A program made the position numbers and the translations under genes. The notes under the pieces were generated by a model. The model had not been told where the DNA came from. It searched no databases and saw nothing but the letters and a program-made list of their open reading frames with translations. From Ochrobactrum sp. Marseille-Q0166 (GTDB taxonomy: Bacteria > Pseudomonadota > Alphaproteobacteria > Rhizobiales > Rhizobiaceae), in assembly GCF_014397025.1 (NCBI RefSeq), contig NZ_JACJUO010000001.1, forward strand, positions 1,536,501-1,600,500: DNA of 64,000 nt. Reading direction: 5' to 3'. Position 1 is the first letter of the stretch; each line of letters opens with the position of its first letter. Positions 56,235-64,000 of this stretch are shown here, piece after piece.

Positions 56235-57629
56235 TTAGCTGTCGACCTTCTCTCCATTCACAACGCGATAGGTGGGCTTATACATGGTGACCAGTTCTTC
56301 AGCCGCTGTCGGGTGAACGGCCATGGTGCGATCAAAGTCATCCTTCGTCGCGCCAGCCTTGAGCGAAATGCCCAGTAGTTGCGCCATTTCACCCGCGTCC
56401 GGCCCCATGATGTGAGCGCCGATGACCCTGCGGCTCTTGGCGTCGACGATGAGCTTCATCAGCATTTTTTCATTGCGACCAGACAGCGTGTTCTTCATCG
56501 GGCGAAACAGAGCGCGATAGACTTCCAGTTCCGGATATTTCTTCGCAGCTTCATCTTCCGGCAAACCGACAGTGCCAATTTCCGGCTGAGAGAAGACGGC
56601 TGTGGCAATGAGCTCATGGTCAGGTTTGGTCGGATTGTCCTTAAAGGCCGTTTCGAGGAAACACATGGCCTCATGGATTGCCACCGGCGTCAACTGAACG
56701 CGATTGATCACGTCACCGACAGCCCAGATGTTGGAAACACTGGTACGCGAATAGTCGTCGACTTCGATAGCGCCCTGCGCATCAGTTTTAACACCAGCCT
56801 TGTCGAGGCCCAGACCCTTTGTGTTAGGCTTGCGGCCGATAGCCATCATGACCTGACCAACATTTAGCGTTTCACCATTGGTCAGCGAAACTTTCAGCTT
56901 GCCATCAGACTGTTTTTCGACCTTCTCAAACACTGCGCCGCAAATGATGCGTATACCTTTTGCTTCCATGGTTTCATGAAGCAGGTGGCGCAGATCATGA
57001 TCGAAACGGGATAAAATTTCCTTGCCTCGATAGACAATCGTCGTTTCAACACCAAGGCCGTGAAAAATATTGGCAAATTCGACAGCGATATAACCGCCAC
57101 CGGCAATGACGATAGATTTAGGCAGTTCTTCCAAATGAAACGCTTCGTTGGAGGTGATGCAATATTCGCTACCGGGCAACGTGTCGTGCACACTTGGATG
57201 ACCGCCGGTTGCGATTAAAATCTGATCAGCCGTTATCCTGCGGCCGTCTGCTTTGAGTTCGATAGTGTGCTCATCAATAAGTTCGGCGCGGCTTGCAAAA
57301 ATATCGACCTTCGAATTTTCCAGACCTTTGCGATACAGGCCTTCAAGTCGGGTAATTTCCCTGTCCTTGGCTTCAATCAGCTTCTTCCAGTCGAAGCTTC
57401 TTTGCCCCACTTCCCAGCCATAGCCCACGGCGTCTTCAAAATGTTCTGGAAATTGCGAAGCGTACACAAAGAGTTTCTTCGGAACGCAACCACGAATAAC
57501 ACAGGTTCCACCCATGCGATATTCTTCCGCCAGACCAACCTTCTTGCCCATGGCACCTGCCAGACGCCCTGCCCGGACACCGCCGGAACCGCCGCCGATA
57601 ACAAAAAGATCATAATCATAGTCGGCCAT
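56235..57629 (-). CDS. gor: Glutathione-disulfide reductase
   Basis: A 464-residue FAD enzyme that reduces glutathione disulfide with NADPH. The FAD loop is LFVIGGGSGGVRAGRLA, the redox disulfide is GGTCVIRGCVPKKLFVYAS (CxxxxC), the NAD(P) loop is VIAGGGYIAVEFANIFHG, and the catalytic histidine is in VHPTAAEEL. TGGAG precedes ATG 57629; ATG 57641 would add four residues. Confidence 0.94.
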   Translation of the reverse strand: MADYDYDLFVIGGGSGGVRAGRLAGAMGKKVGLAEEYRMGGTCVIRGCVPKKLFVYASQFPEHFEDAVGYGWEVGQRSFDWKKLIEAKDREITRLEGLYRKGLENSKVDIFASRAELIDEHTIELKADGRRITADQILIATGGHPSVHDTLPGSEYCITSNEAFHLEELPKSIVIAGGGYIAVEFANIFHGLGVETTIVYRGKEILSRFDHDLRHLLHETMEAKGIRIICGAVFEKVEKQSDGKLKVSLTNGETLNVGQVMMAIGRKPNTKGLGLDKAGVKTDAQGAIEVDDYSRTSVSNIWAVGDVINRVQLTPVAIHEAMCFLETAFKDNPTKPDHELIATAVFSQPEIGTVGLPEDEAAKKYPELEVYRALFRPMKNTLSGRNEKMLMKLIVDAKSRRVIGAHIMGPDAGEMAQLLGISLKAGATKDDFDRTMAVHPTAAEELVTMYKPTYRVVNGEKVDS

Positions 57630-57675
57630 GGTGGTCTCCATTCAAAATCAACGCTGCGCTTCATGTAAGCAAAAC

Positions 57676-57700
57676 AAAAAGCCCGGCCAAGTCGCCGGGC
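57676..57700 (-). terminator. Terminator of the DUF2059 gene
   Basis: GCCCGGC/GCCGGGC stem of seven bases; five T follow on the minus strand, within TTTTTGTTTTGC. Confidence 0.88.
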
Positions 57701-57727
57701 TTCTAAATTTTAGTTTACTGCTAACAA

Positions 57728-58264
57728 TTACTGCTGAGCAGGCTGCTCTGGAGCAGCGGCGGCACCAGCCTGAGCTGCCAATACTTCTGCAACCGATACA
57801 GCGAGATCACGGGCAATGCCATTCTGCCAGATGTTTGCAGCCTTAACGACTTCACGCGTAACAATCGGACCTTCTGCAAGCAGCTTCTTGCCTGCATCGG
57901 AGTTGTAGAAAGTGGCAATCGCCTTCAGTTCATCTTCGCTGAACGCGTTTGCATAGGCGCGGGCTGATTCTGTTTCGAGATCAGCACGACGGGCTGCAAG
58001 TGCCAGAGCCTTCTCATCAACAGTCTTGGTGATCAGTGCTTCGAGATTTGGGTCTTTCTGAATAAGCTCACCCTTGAGCGCGCGTGCTGCACTCGGAAGA
58101 ATCTCGTCGAACTGCTCTGTTGCACTGATCGAAGCGATCGCTGCACGAGCAGCGTCCAGATGCGATGCGGAAATTTCCTGCGCGGAAGCCGCATGAATCC
58201 CTGACATCAGGACCAGTGCGGAAAACGGTGCAATCAGACGGCGGAAGCCAGTTGCCGGGATCAT
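57728..58264 (-). CDS. DUF2059 domain exported protein
   Basis: A 178-residue protein with a signal peptide (MIPATGFRRLIAPFSALVLM, cleavage near ASA-Q at about residue 28). The mature part is helical: HLDAARAAIASISATEQFDEILP, then ALAARRADLETESARAYANAFSEDELKAIATFYNSDAGKKL, which is the DUF2059 signature (short helices ending in a conserved FY-S-GKK). The C-terminus is Ala/Gln rich. Function unknown; likely periplasmic. It follows rpiA with 38 bases between and has its own terminator, so it may be co-transcribed with rpiA. Confidence 0.85.
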   Translation of the reverse strand: MIPATGFRRLIAPFSALVLMSGIHAASAQEISASHLDAARAAIASISATEQFDEILPSAARALKGELIQKDPNLEALITKTVDEKALALAARRADLETESARAYANAFSEDELKAIATFYNSDAGKKLLAEGPIVTREVVKAANIWQNGIARDLAVSVAEVLAAQAGAAAAPEQPAQQ

Positions 58265-58302
58265 ATGGTCAATACTCCGTTCAAATAATTCTTAGCGGCG
58301 TT

Positions 58303-59001
58303 TCAAGGCCGGTTCATGGTTCGGATACCGTCAGTGCCTGCGATCACAGCGGCACGAGCCAGTCCGATAAAAAGTCCGTGCTCAACAACACCGGGAACGG
58401 CGAAGAGAGCGTCAGAGAGAATCTTTGTATCGGGAATACGGCTAAAAGATGCATCCACGATATAATGTCCACCATCGGTTACAAACGGCTGGCCATCTTT
58501 TAAACGCAGGACGAGCGGACCTGCAAGGCCACATTCCGATGCGGCTCTTTCAATACCACGCAAAGTTGCGCTCAGACCAAAACGGTTGACTTCGATTGGC
58601 AAGGGGAAACGTCCAAGCGTTTCGACAACCTTTGAACCATCAGCTATCACAATCATCGAGTCCGAGGCCGCGGCGACGATTTTTTCACGCAGCAACGCAC
58701 CACCACCACCCTTGATAAGTGAGAGATCGGAATCAACTTCATCCGCGCCGTCAACAGTCAGGTCAAGATGCGGTGTTTCTTCGAGTGTGGTCAGTGAAAT
58801 GCCCAATTCGGTGCATAGCTCAGCTGTGCGTTCAGATGTCGGCACGCCTATAACGTTGAAACCGCTCTTCACTTTTTCGGCCAGCAGGCGAACGAATTCC
58901 TCGGCAGTCGATCCTGTCCCAATTCCAAGACGCATTCCGTCTTTGACGTGCGTCAATGCCTCTGCAGCGGCGGCGATTTTCAGCTTGCGTGCTTCATCCA
59001 T
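58303..59001 (-). CDS. rpiA: Ribose-5-phosphate isomerase A
   Basis: RpiA interconverts ribose 5-phosphate and ribulose 5-phosphate. The 232-residue protein shows [44 protein letters not shown] with the catalytic residues, and a C-terminal [18 protein letters not shown] 59001 has AGGA eight bases upstream; a frame extension of 11 residues is unlikely. The phosphoglycolate phosphatase gene is divergent, so the two may share a promoter region of about 180 bases. Confidence 0.95.
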   Translation of the reverse strand: MDEARKLKIAAAAEALTHVKDGMRLGIGTGSTAEEFVRLLAEKVKSGFNVIGVPTSERTAELCTELGISLTTLEETPHLDLTVDGADEVDSDLSLIKGGGGALLREKIVAAASDSMIVIADGSKVVETLGRFPLPIEVNRFGLSATLRGIERAASECGLAGPLVLRLKDGQPFVTDGGHYIVDASFSRIPDTKILSDALFAVPGVVEHGLFIGLARAAVIAGTDGIRTMNRP

Positions 59002-59186
59002 GCCCGAATTCCTATATTCCCAGCGGATTCTCACCCGGCTCTAGCATGTGCGTGCAGCGCAACAAAGTGTTCAATACAAAATATCGCGATTTTTGCGATA
59101 GGCCCTCGTTTCTGTGTACAGTTTGGCCTATTTCAAAAAGCGGCTCGTAACGCGCTCGCAACTCTCATGGTCCTGAAGGAAGTTAT

Positions 59187-59888
59187 ATGTCTGCTGTCAA
59201 TTCCACGCCCATCATCGTTTTCGATCTTGACGGAACTCTGGTCGAAACGGCGCCGGATCTTCTGGACAGTTTAAATCATTGCCTTGCTATTTCAGGTCTT
59301 CAAACAGCGGATCGCGAATCCCTCCGTCGCTTTGTTGGACAGGGTGGCCGCGTCATGATCGAGCGGGCTTTTGCTGCACAGCAAAAGCGGGTCGATGATG
59401 TCAAGCTGGATCACCTCGTTGAAGAGTTTCGCCAACATTACGCAGCGCATATGCCGGGCCATTCGACATTTTATCCAGGAGTTCTGGAAGCGATGGATCG
59501 CTTCGACGCACATGGTTATACGTTAGCGGTTTGCACAAACAAGTTTGAGGCTCTCGCTGTCAGACTGCTGACCTCAATGGGTGAAGCACACCGTTTTGCA
59601 GCAATTTGCGGTGCAGACACCTTTGCTTATCGCAAGCCCGATCCACGACATCTGACCGAGACGATCTCAAAGGCTGGTGGAAATCGCGACCGTGCTATAA
59701 TGGTTGGCGACAGCCGCACAGATATTGACACTGCAAAAGCAGCGGGCATTCCTGTGGTTGCTGTCGATTTCGGTTATACTGACCTGCCGGTACAACACTA
59801 TGAGCCGAGCCGCGTTATCTCTCATTATGATGAGTTCACGCTCGATATGGCTGAACAGCTTCTCGAATCCGTGGCAGATCAGGTTTGA
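59187..59888 (+). CDS. gph: Phosphoglycolate phosphatase (HAD family)
   Basis: A 233-residue HAD superfamily phosphatase. Motif I FDLDGTLVET holds the nucleophile Asp, motif II is VCTNK, motif III includes the lysine in AYRKPDPRHL, and motif IV is VGDSRTDIDTAKAAG. It should hydrolyse 2-phosphoglycolate, a product of DNA repair and, in some strains, photorespiration-like chemistry. AAGGA precedes ATG 59187. A small secreted protein gene follows 16 bases downstream. Confidence 0.88.
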   Translation: MSAVNSTPIIVFDLDGTLVETAPDLLDSLNHCLAISGLQTADRESLRRFVGQGGRVMIERAFAAQQKRVDDVKLDHLVEEFRQHYAAHMPGHSTFYPGVLEAMDRFDAHGYTLAVCTNKFEALAVRLLTSMGEAHRFAAICGADTFAYRKPDPRHLTETISKAGGNRDRAIMVGDSRTDIDTAKAAGIPVVAVDFGYTDLPVQHYEPSRVISHYDEFTLDMAEQLLESVADQV

Positions 59889-59904
59889 AACGAGGATTGA
59901 GAAT

Positions 59905-60165
59905 ATGAAGCGATTTCTAATATTTACCGCTGTTTTCTCAACAGTGTTATCAACGAGTGCTTTTGCTCAGGACAATTCACCATCAGGGTTGCCGGGCGTG
60001 GAATCGCAGAAACCAATCGTTTCTGCTCCGCCGCCCGCGCCGGAACCTAATTCGCAACCGGCCGGAAGCTGGAAGAACTTTCGCGTCGGCAATACCGATG
60101 TCTCGATTTCAGGCAGTGTTACGGTCGATGTCGGATCAGGGGGCAGCCGTAGTTCAAGGCGTTAA
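59905..60165 (+). CDS. Small secreted protein (86 aa)
   Basis: An 86-residue protein with a signal peptide (MKRFLIFTAVFSTVLSTSAF, cleavage after AFA-Q expected). The mature 64 residues contain a Pro-rich segment (PIVSAPPPAPEPNSQP) and a Gly/Ser tail (SGSVTVDVGSGGSRSSRR). Nothing more specific is recognised. GAGGATTGAGA precedes ATG 59905. It probably shares the gph transcript. The last 12 bases overlap the convergent NAD(P)HX repair gene. Confidence 0.68.
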   Translation: MKRFLIFTAVFSTVLSTSAFAQDNSPSGLPGVESQKPIVSAPPPAPEPNSQPAGSWKNFRVGNTDVSISGSVTVDVGSGGSRSSRR

Positions 60166-61665
60166 CCGTTCAAGTGCAGACCAGACGGCGGGAAGCTGGT
60201 TGGGCAAATCCTCTGCGATAAGCGCATGGCCGAACCGACGGCCCGCATCTGCGTGTATCCACACCGCCGCGCTTGCCGCCTCAAAGGCCGGCATCCCCTG
60301 TGAGAGCAATCCGCAGACAATACCAGTCAAGACATCGCCCGATCCGGCTGTAGCCAGAAACGCTGTGCCATTTGCATTGATAACGGCGCGCCCGTCAGGT
60401 GCTGCGATCACCGTATCGGGCCCTTTGTAGATCACGATAGCATTGGCGCGACTTGCAGCCTGACGTGCTTTATTCGTCTTCGAGCTCTCTGCTTTTGCAG
60501 CGATATCCGGAAAAAGACGTTTGAACTCGCCTTCATGGGGCGTGAGCACGAGAGCTGTATGCATACTGCGCCGGGCGTTGAAAAGTTGCTCGGGCTGATT
60601 TTCAAATGCCGTTATGCCATCGGCATCCAGCACCACGCCTTTTAAATGTTCAGCCTGTTCGTCAACGGCTGAAAGAAGCATCAAAGCATGATTGCGTGCA
60701 GATGACGGGCTGCCATAACCCGGACCGAGCACGCAGGCCGCGACCTTGCGATCCGCAACAAATACCGAAGCATCATTGATGCTGCGTGTTTCGCGCACCA
60801 TGATGCTCGTCAGATGTGCAGCATTTGTCAGAAGCGCATCAGAAGGCGATAAAACGGTGACTGCGCCGGCACCGCTACGCGCTGCAGCCATCGCGGAAAG
60901 CCGCGATGCACCCGTTGAATGTGCAGGCCCGGAAAAGACGACCGCATGACCACGACTGTATTTATGTGCATTGATTGAAAGCTGCGGTAATTGACTGTGC
61001 CAAAGTTCCGGTGAGTTTTCGAAAGTTGTGGGTTTGATAGCGGTCAGGACGTCATCGGTGATGCCAATATCTGCAACATGAAGAATCCCGCAATGTGCCC
61101 TGCCCGGTTGCAGCAAATGGCCCGGTTTTTTACGGAAAAATGTGACTGTTGCACGTGCATTAATGGCTCCACCCAAAACCTGTCCGCTTTCACCGGAGAC
61201 GCCGCTGGGCAAGTCAACAGCTATAGTCGGAATGCCGGACGCGTTTATTTCTCCGATGACGGAAGCTTCAACACCCTCGATGTTACGCGCAAGTCCTGCG
61301 CCATAAAGCGCATCGATAACGCCTGTAAAACCCGCTGGCGAAAACGCGCTGAGCCGATGCACTTCACCTTTATAAAACAGCAGTGCCCGCATAGCGTCGG
61401 AACCCTGCCGGGGCTGCGCAGTTCCGAAGCAAGTGACATCCACGCCTGCTTCGAGCAGAAATTGCGCAGCAACATAGCCGTCACCACCATTATTCCCAGG
61501 CCCGCAAAGCACCGCTATCGGCCCCTGACCTGCAAACACCCCCAGAGCCACATCCGCGACCGCATGACCTGCGGCAAGCATCAGTGAAAAACCATCGCGT
61601 TTGCCGGATTCGATGGTCAGTCTATCCGCAGTCGACATTTCCACAGGTGTCAGCAGTTCGAACAT
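60154..61665 (-). CDS. Bifunctional NAD(P)HX epimerase/dehydratase
   Basis: A 503-residue fusion that repairs hydrated NAD(P)H. The N-terminal epimerase (YjeF_N, about 1-210) has GPGNNGGDGYVAAQFL and DALYGAGLAR. The C-terminal ADP-dependent dehydratase (carbohydrate kinase-like, about 220-503) has VLDADGITAF, VLTPHEGEFKRLFP and TAGSGDVLTGIVCGLLSQG. The product acts on NADHX and NADPHX. ATG 61665 has GAGGGGA ten bases upstream; a TTG at 61674 adds three residues. Confidence 0.92.
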   Translation of the reverse strand: MFELLTPVEMSTADRLTIESGKRDGFSLMLAAGHAVADVALGVFAGQGPIAVLCGPGNNGGDGYVAAQFLLEAGVDVTCFGTAQPRQGSDAMRALLFYKGEVHRLSAFSPAGFTGVIDALYGAGLARNIEGVEASVIGEINASGIPTIAVDLPSGVSGESGQVLGGAINARATVTFFRKKPGHLLQPGRAHCGILHVADIGITDDVLTAIKPTTFENSPELWHSQLPQLSINAHKYSRGHAVVFSGPAHSTGASRLSAMAAARSGAGAVTVLSPSDALLTNAAHLTSIMVRETRSINDASVFVADRKVAACVLGPGYGSPSSARNHALMLLSAVDEQAEHLKGVVLDADGITAFENQPEQLFNARRSMHTALVLTPHEGEFKRLFPDIAAKAESSKTNKARQAASRANAIVIYKGPDTVIAAPDGRAVINANGTAFLATAGSGDVLTGIVCGLLSQGMPAFEAASAAVWIHADAGRRFGHALIAEDLPNQLPAVWSALERLTP

Positions 61666-61674
61666 GGATTCCAA

Positions 61675-62405
<731 letters not shown>

Positions 62406-62462
62406 CAAAATAAGACTACCGACCCAGTCTACCGACCATCGTCGTGCAAACAGGATACCAAA

Positions 62463-63872
62463 ATGACGACTGCTAGTGACATTCTGAAACAGATCAAAGA
62501 CAACGACGTCAAGTTTGTTGACCTCCGCTTTACAGACCCAAAAGGTAAGCTTCATCACGTTACGATGGATGTTAGCCTCGTCGATGAAGAGATGTTTGAA
62601 GACGGCGTTATGTTTGACGGCTCTTCGATCGGTGGCTGGAAGGCTATTAATGAATCCGATATGGTTCTCATGCCGGATCCAGAAACAGCTCACATCGACC
62701 CATTCTTTGCACAGTCAACGCTCGTCATTCTCTGTGATATTCTTGATCCGGTTTCGGGTGAAGCTTATGGCCGCGATCCACGCACGACCGCAAAGAAGGC
62801 TGAAGCCTACATGAAGTCGCTCAACATCGGCGACACTGTTTATGTCGGTCCAGAAGCTGAATTCTTCATCTTTGATGATGTGAAGTACAAGGTTGATCCA
62901 TTCAATACCGGCTTCAAGCTTGACTCGACCGAACTGCCGTCAAACGACGACACCGATTACGAAACCGGTAACATGGGTCACCGCCCACGCGTCAAGGGCG
63001 GATACTTCCCGGTTCCACCAATCGACAGCGCACAGGATATGCGTTCGGAAATGCTTACCGTTCTGACGGAAATGGGCGTAACCGTTGAAAAGCATCACCA
63101 CGAAGTCGCTTCCGCTCAGCACGAACTGGGTGTGAAATTCGACACGCTCGTTCGTAACGCCGACAAGATGCAGATTTACAAGTATGTTGTGCATCAGGTT
63201 GCCAATGCCTATGGCAAGACCGCGACCTTCATGCCGAAGCCAGTTTTCGGCGATAACGGCTCGGGTATGCATGTTCACTTCTCGATTTGGAAAGATGGCA
63301 AGCCAACCTTTGCTGGCAATGAATATGCCGGCTTGTCGGAAAACTGCCTGTACTTCATCGGTGGCGTTATCAAGCATGCTAAGGCTGTGAATGCGTTTAC
63401 CAACCCATCGACCAACTCCTACAAGCGTCTGGTGCCGGGTTATGAAGCTCCGGTACTGCTGGCTTACTCGGCTCGCAACCGTTCGGCTTCGTGCCGTATC
63501 CCATTCGGCTCCTCGCCGAAGTCGAAGCGTCTTGAAGTTCGCTTCCCGGATCCATCAGCAAACCCGTATCTCTGCTTCGCAGCGCTGCTGATGGCTGGTC
63601 TTGATGGCATCAAGAACAAAATCCATCCAGGACAGGCCATGGACAAGGATCTTTACGATCTGCCTGCAAAGGAACTCAAGAAGATTCCAACCGTTTGTGG
63701 CTCGCTTCGTGAAGCGCTGCAGTCGCTTGATAAGGATCGCGAGTTCCTCAAGGCTGGCGGCGTATTCGAAGACGACCAGATCGACAGCTTCATCGAGCTC
63801 AAGATGGCGGAAGTGATGCGTTACGAAACCACACCGCACCCAATTGAGTTCGACATGTACTACTCGGTTTAA
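62463..63872 (+). CDS. glnA: Glutamine synthetase type I
   Basis: A 469-residue dodecameric glutamine synthetase joining ammonia to glutamate. Family blocks are complete: [86 protein letters not shown] and [23 protein letters not shown]. The adenylylated tyrosine lies in [11 protein letters not shown] near residue 400, so control by GlnE is expected. AGGA precedes ATG 62463. It forms one transcription unit with glnB behind the sigma-54 site. Confidence 0.97.
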   Translation: MTTASDILKQIKDNDVKFVDLRFTDPKGKLHHVTMDVSLVDEEMFEDGVMFDGSSIGGWKAINESDMVLMPDPETAHIDPFFAQSTLVILCDILDPVSGEAYGRDPRTTAKKAEAYMKSLNIGDTVYVGPEAEFFIFDDVKYKVDPFNTGFKLDSTELPSNDDTDYETGNMGHRPRVKGGYFPVPPIDSAQDMRSEMLTVLTEMGVTVEKHHHEVASAQHELGVKFDTLVRNADKMQIYKYVVHQVANAYGKTATFMPKPVFGDNGSGMHVHFSIWKDGKPTFAGNEYAGLSENCLYFIGGVIKHAKAVNAFTNPSTNSYKRLVPGYEAPVLLAYSARNRSASCRIPFGSSPKSKRLEVRFPDPSANPYLCFAALLMAGLDGIKNKIHPGQAMDKDLYDLPAKELKKIPTVCGSLREALQSLDKDREFLKAGGVFEDDQIDSFIELKMAEVMRYETTPHPIEFDMYYSV

Positions 63873-63882
63873 TCGGGGTTCC

Positions 63883-63907
63883 GAGTGGCAATCAACGATT
63901 GCCACTC
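63883..63907 (+). terminator. Hairpin after glnA
   Basis: GAGTGGCAAT pairs perfectly with ATTGCCACTC (10 bp) around a five-base loop, 10 bases beyond the stop. The T-rich run after it is delayed (TCTCTGATTACTCTTTTT). Confidence 0.7.
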
Positions 63908-63920
63908 TCTCTGATTACTC

Positions 63921-63972
63921 TTTTTAAAGCGCATCTTATCCGAGAACCGTTTTATACTTTTCGGGATGTGAT
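63921..63972. repeat. Palindromic repeat, copy 3 (partial)
   Basis: CGCATC at 63930-63935 matches GATGTG at 63965-63970, with CCGAGAA and TTTTCGG as inner arms. The TTTTTAAAGC-GCATCTTATCC step resembles TTTTTAAGCATATCTTTATC inside copy 1. It is likely a related, shorter element. Confidence 0.5.
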
Positions 63973-64000
63973 GGAGTTACCGAGGGGAACGACGTGCCAA

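Overview
The window is ordinary-looking chromosome of an alphaproteobacterium of the order Hyphomicrobiales (Rhizobiales), most likely the Brucella/Ochrobactrum group. Evidence: a CckA hybrid kinase, a GPR/RgsE-type giant coiled-coil polar growth protein, a B12-dependent class II ribonucleotide reductase (NrdJ), a DksA with a degenerate zinc finger, a glnB-glnA operon behind a sigma-54 type promoter, and a dispersed palindromic repeat family. No phage, transposase, CRISPR array or plasmid gene was seen. Species assignment is inference from gene content.

Layout. 1-2.5 kb: 3' end of an acetyl-CoA hydrolase/transferase, a 53-residue membrane protein, and a membrane diguanylate cyclase. 2.5-9.2 kb (minus strand): a cysteine synthase, an AlaX-type tRNA editing protein, a mercaptopyruvate sulfurtransferase and a GNAT acetyltransferase in one run, interrupted by a 149-bp repeat; then a DEAD-box helicase with a long leader, threonine deaminase and tRNA-Leu(UAA). 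9.4-12.6 kb (plus): CinA-like protein, tandem universal stress protein, xanthine phosphoribosyltransferase behind a hairpin-rich leader, and a NUDIX hydrolase. 12.6-17.1 kb: nrdJ with a complex upstream region (DnaA box, NrdR box, promoter, terminator-like hairpin, 25-codon upstream ORF). 17.3-24.4 kb: PRC-barrel protein, MscS channel, serine hydrolase, flavoprotein and CckA. 24.8-30.9 kb: FliO-like protein, DksA, SixA-like phosphatase, the YcjX/YcjF pair and an exported protein.

30.9-34 kb: the folate operon folP-folB-folK, a DUF922 protease-like protein and an adrenodoxin-type ferredoxin. 34.4-39.3 kb: the 1608-residue GPR/RgsE-like protein, whose coiled coil contains exact 22-, 29- and 62-residue repeat registers. 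39.6-43.3 kb: a four-gene Mla/MCE lipid transport operon. 43.4-47.5 kb: an enolase-superfamily epimerase, a glycosyltransferase with a metallophosphoesterase, and a citrate synthase paralogue that has lost every catalytic residue. 47.9-61.7 kb: malic enzyme, a lipoprotein, GltX, NadE, DgkA, class II DAHP synthase, glutathione reductase, DUF2059 protein, RpiA, phosphoglycolate phosphatase, a small secreted protein and the bifunctional NAD(P)HX repair enzyme. 61.9-63.9 kb: glnB-glnA; the window ends in a third repeat copy.

Most genes are core metabolism and envelope biology. The parts I find least explained are the nrdJ upstream region, the hairpin-rich gpt and helicase leaders, the catalytically dead citrate synthase-like protein, the repeat architecture of the GPR-like protein, and the palindromic repeat family whose first copy abuts the alaX stop codon.
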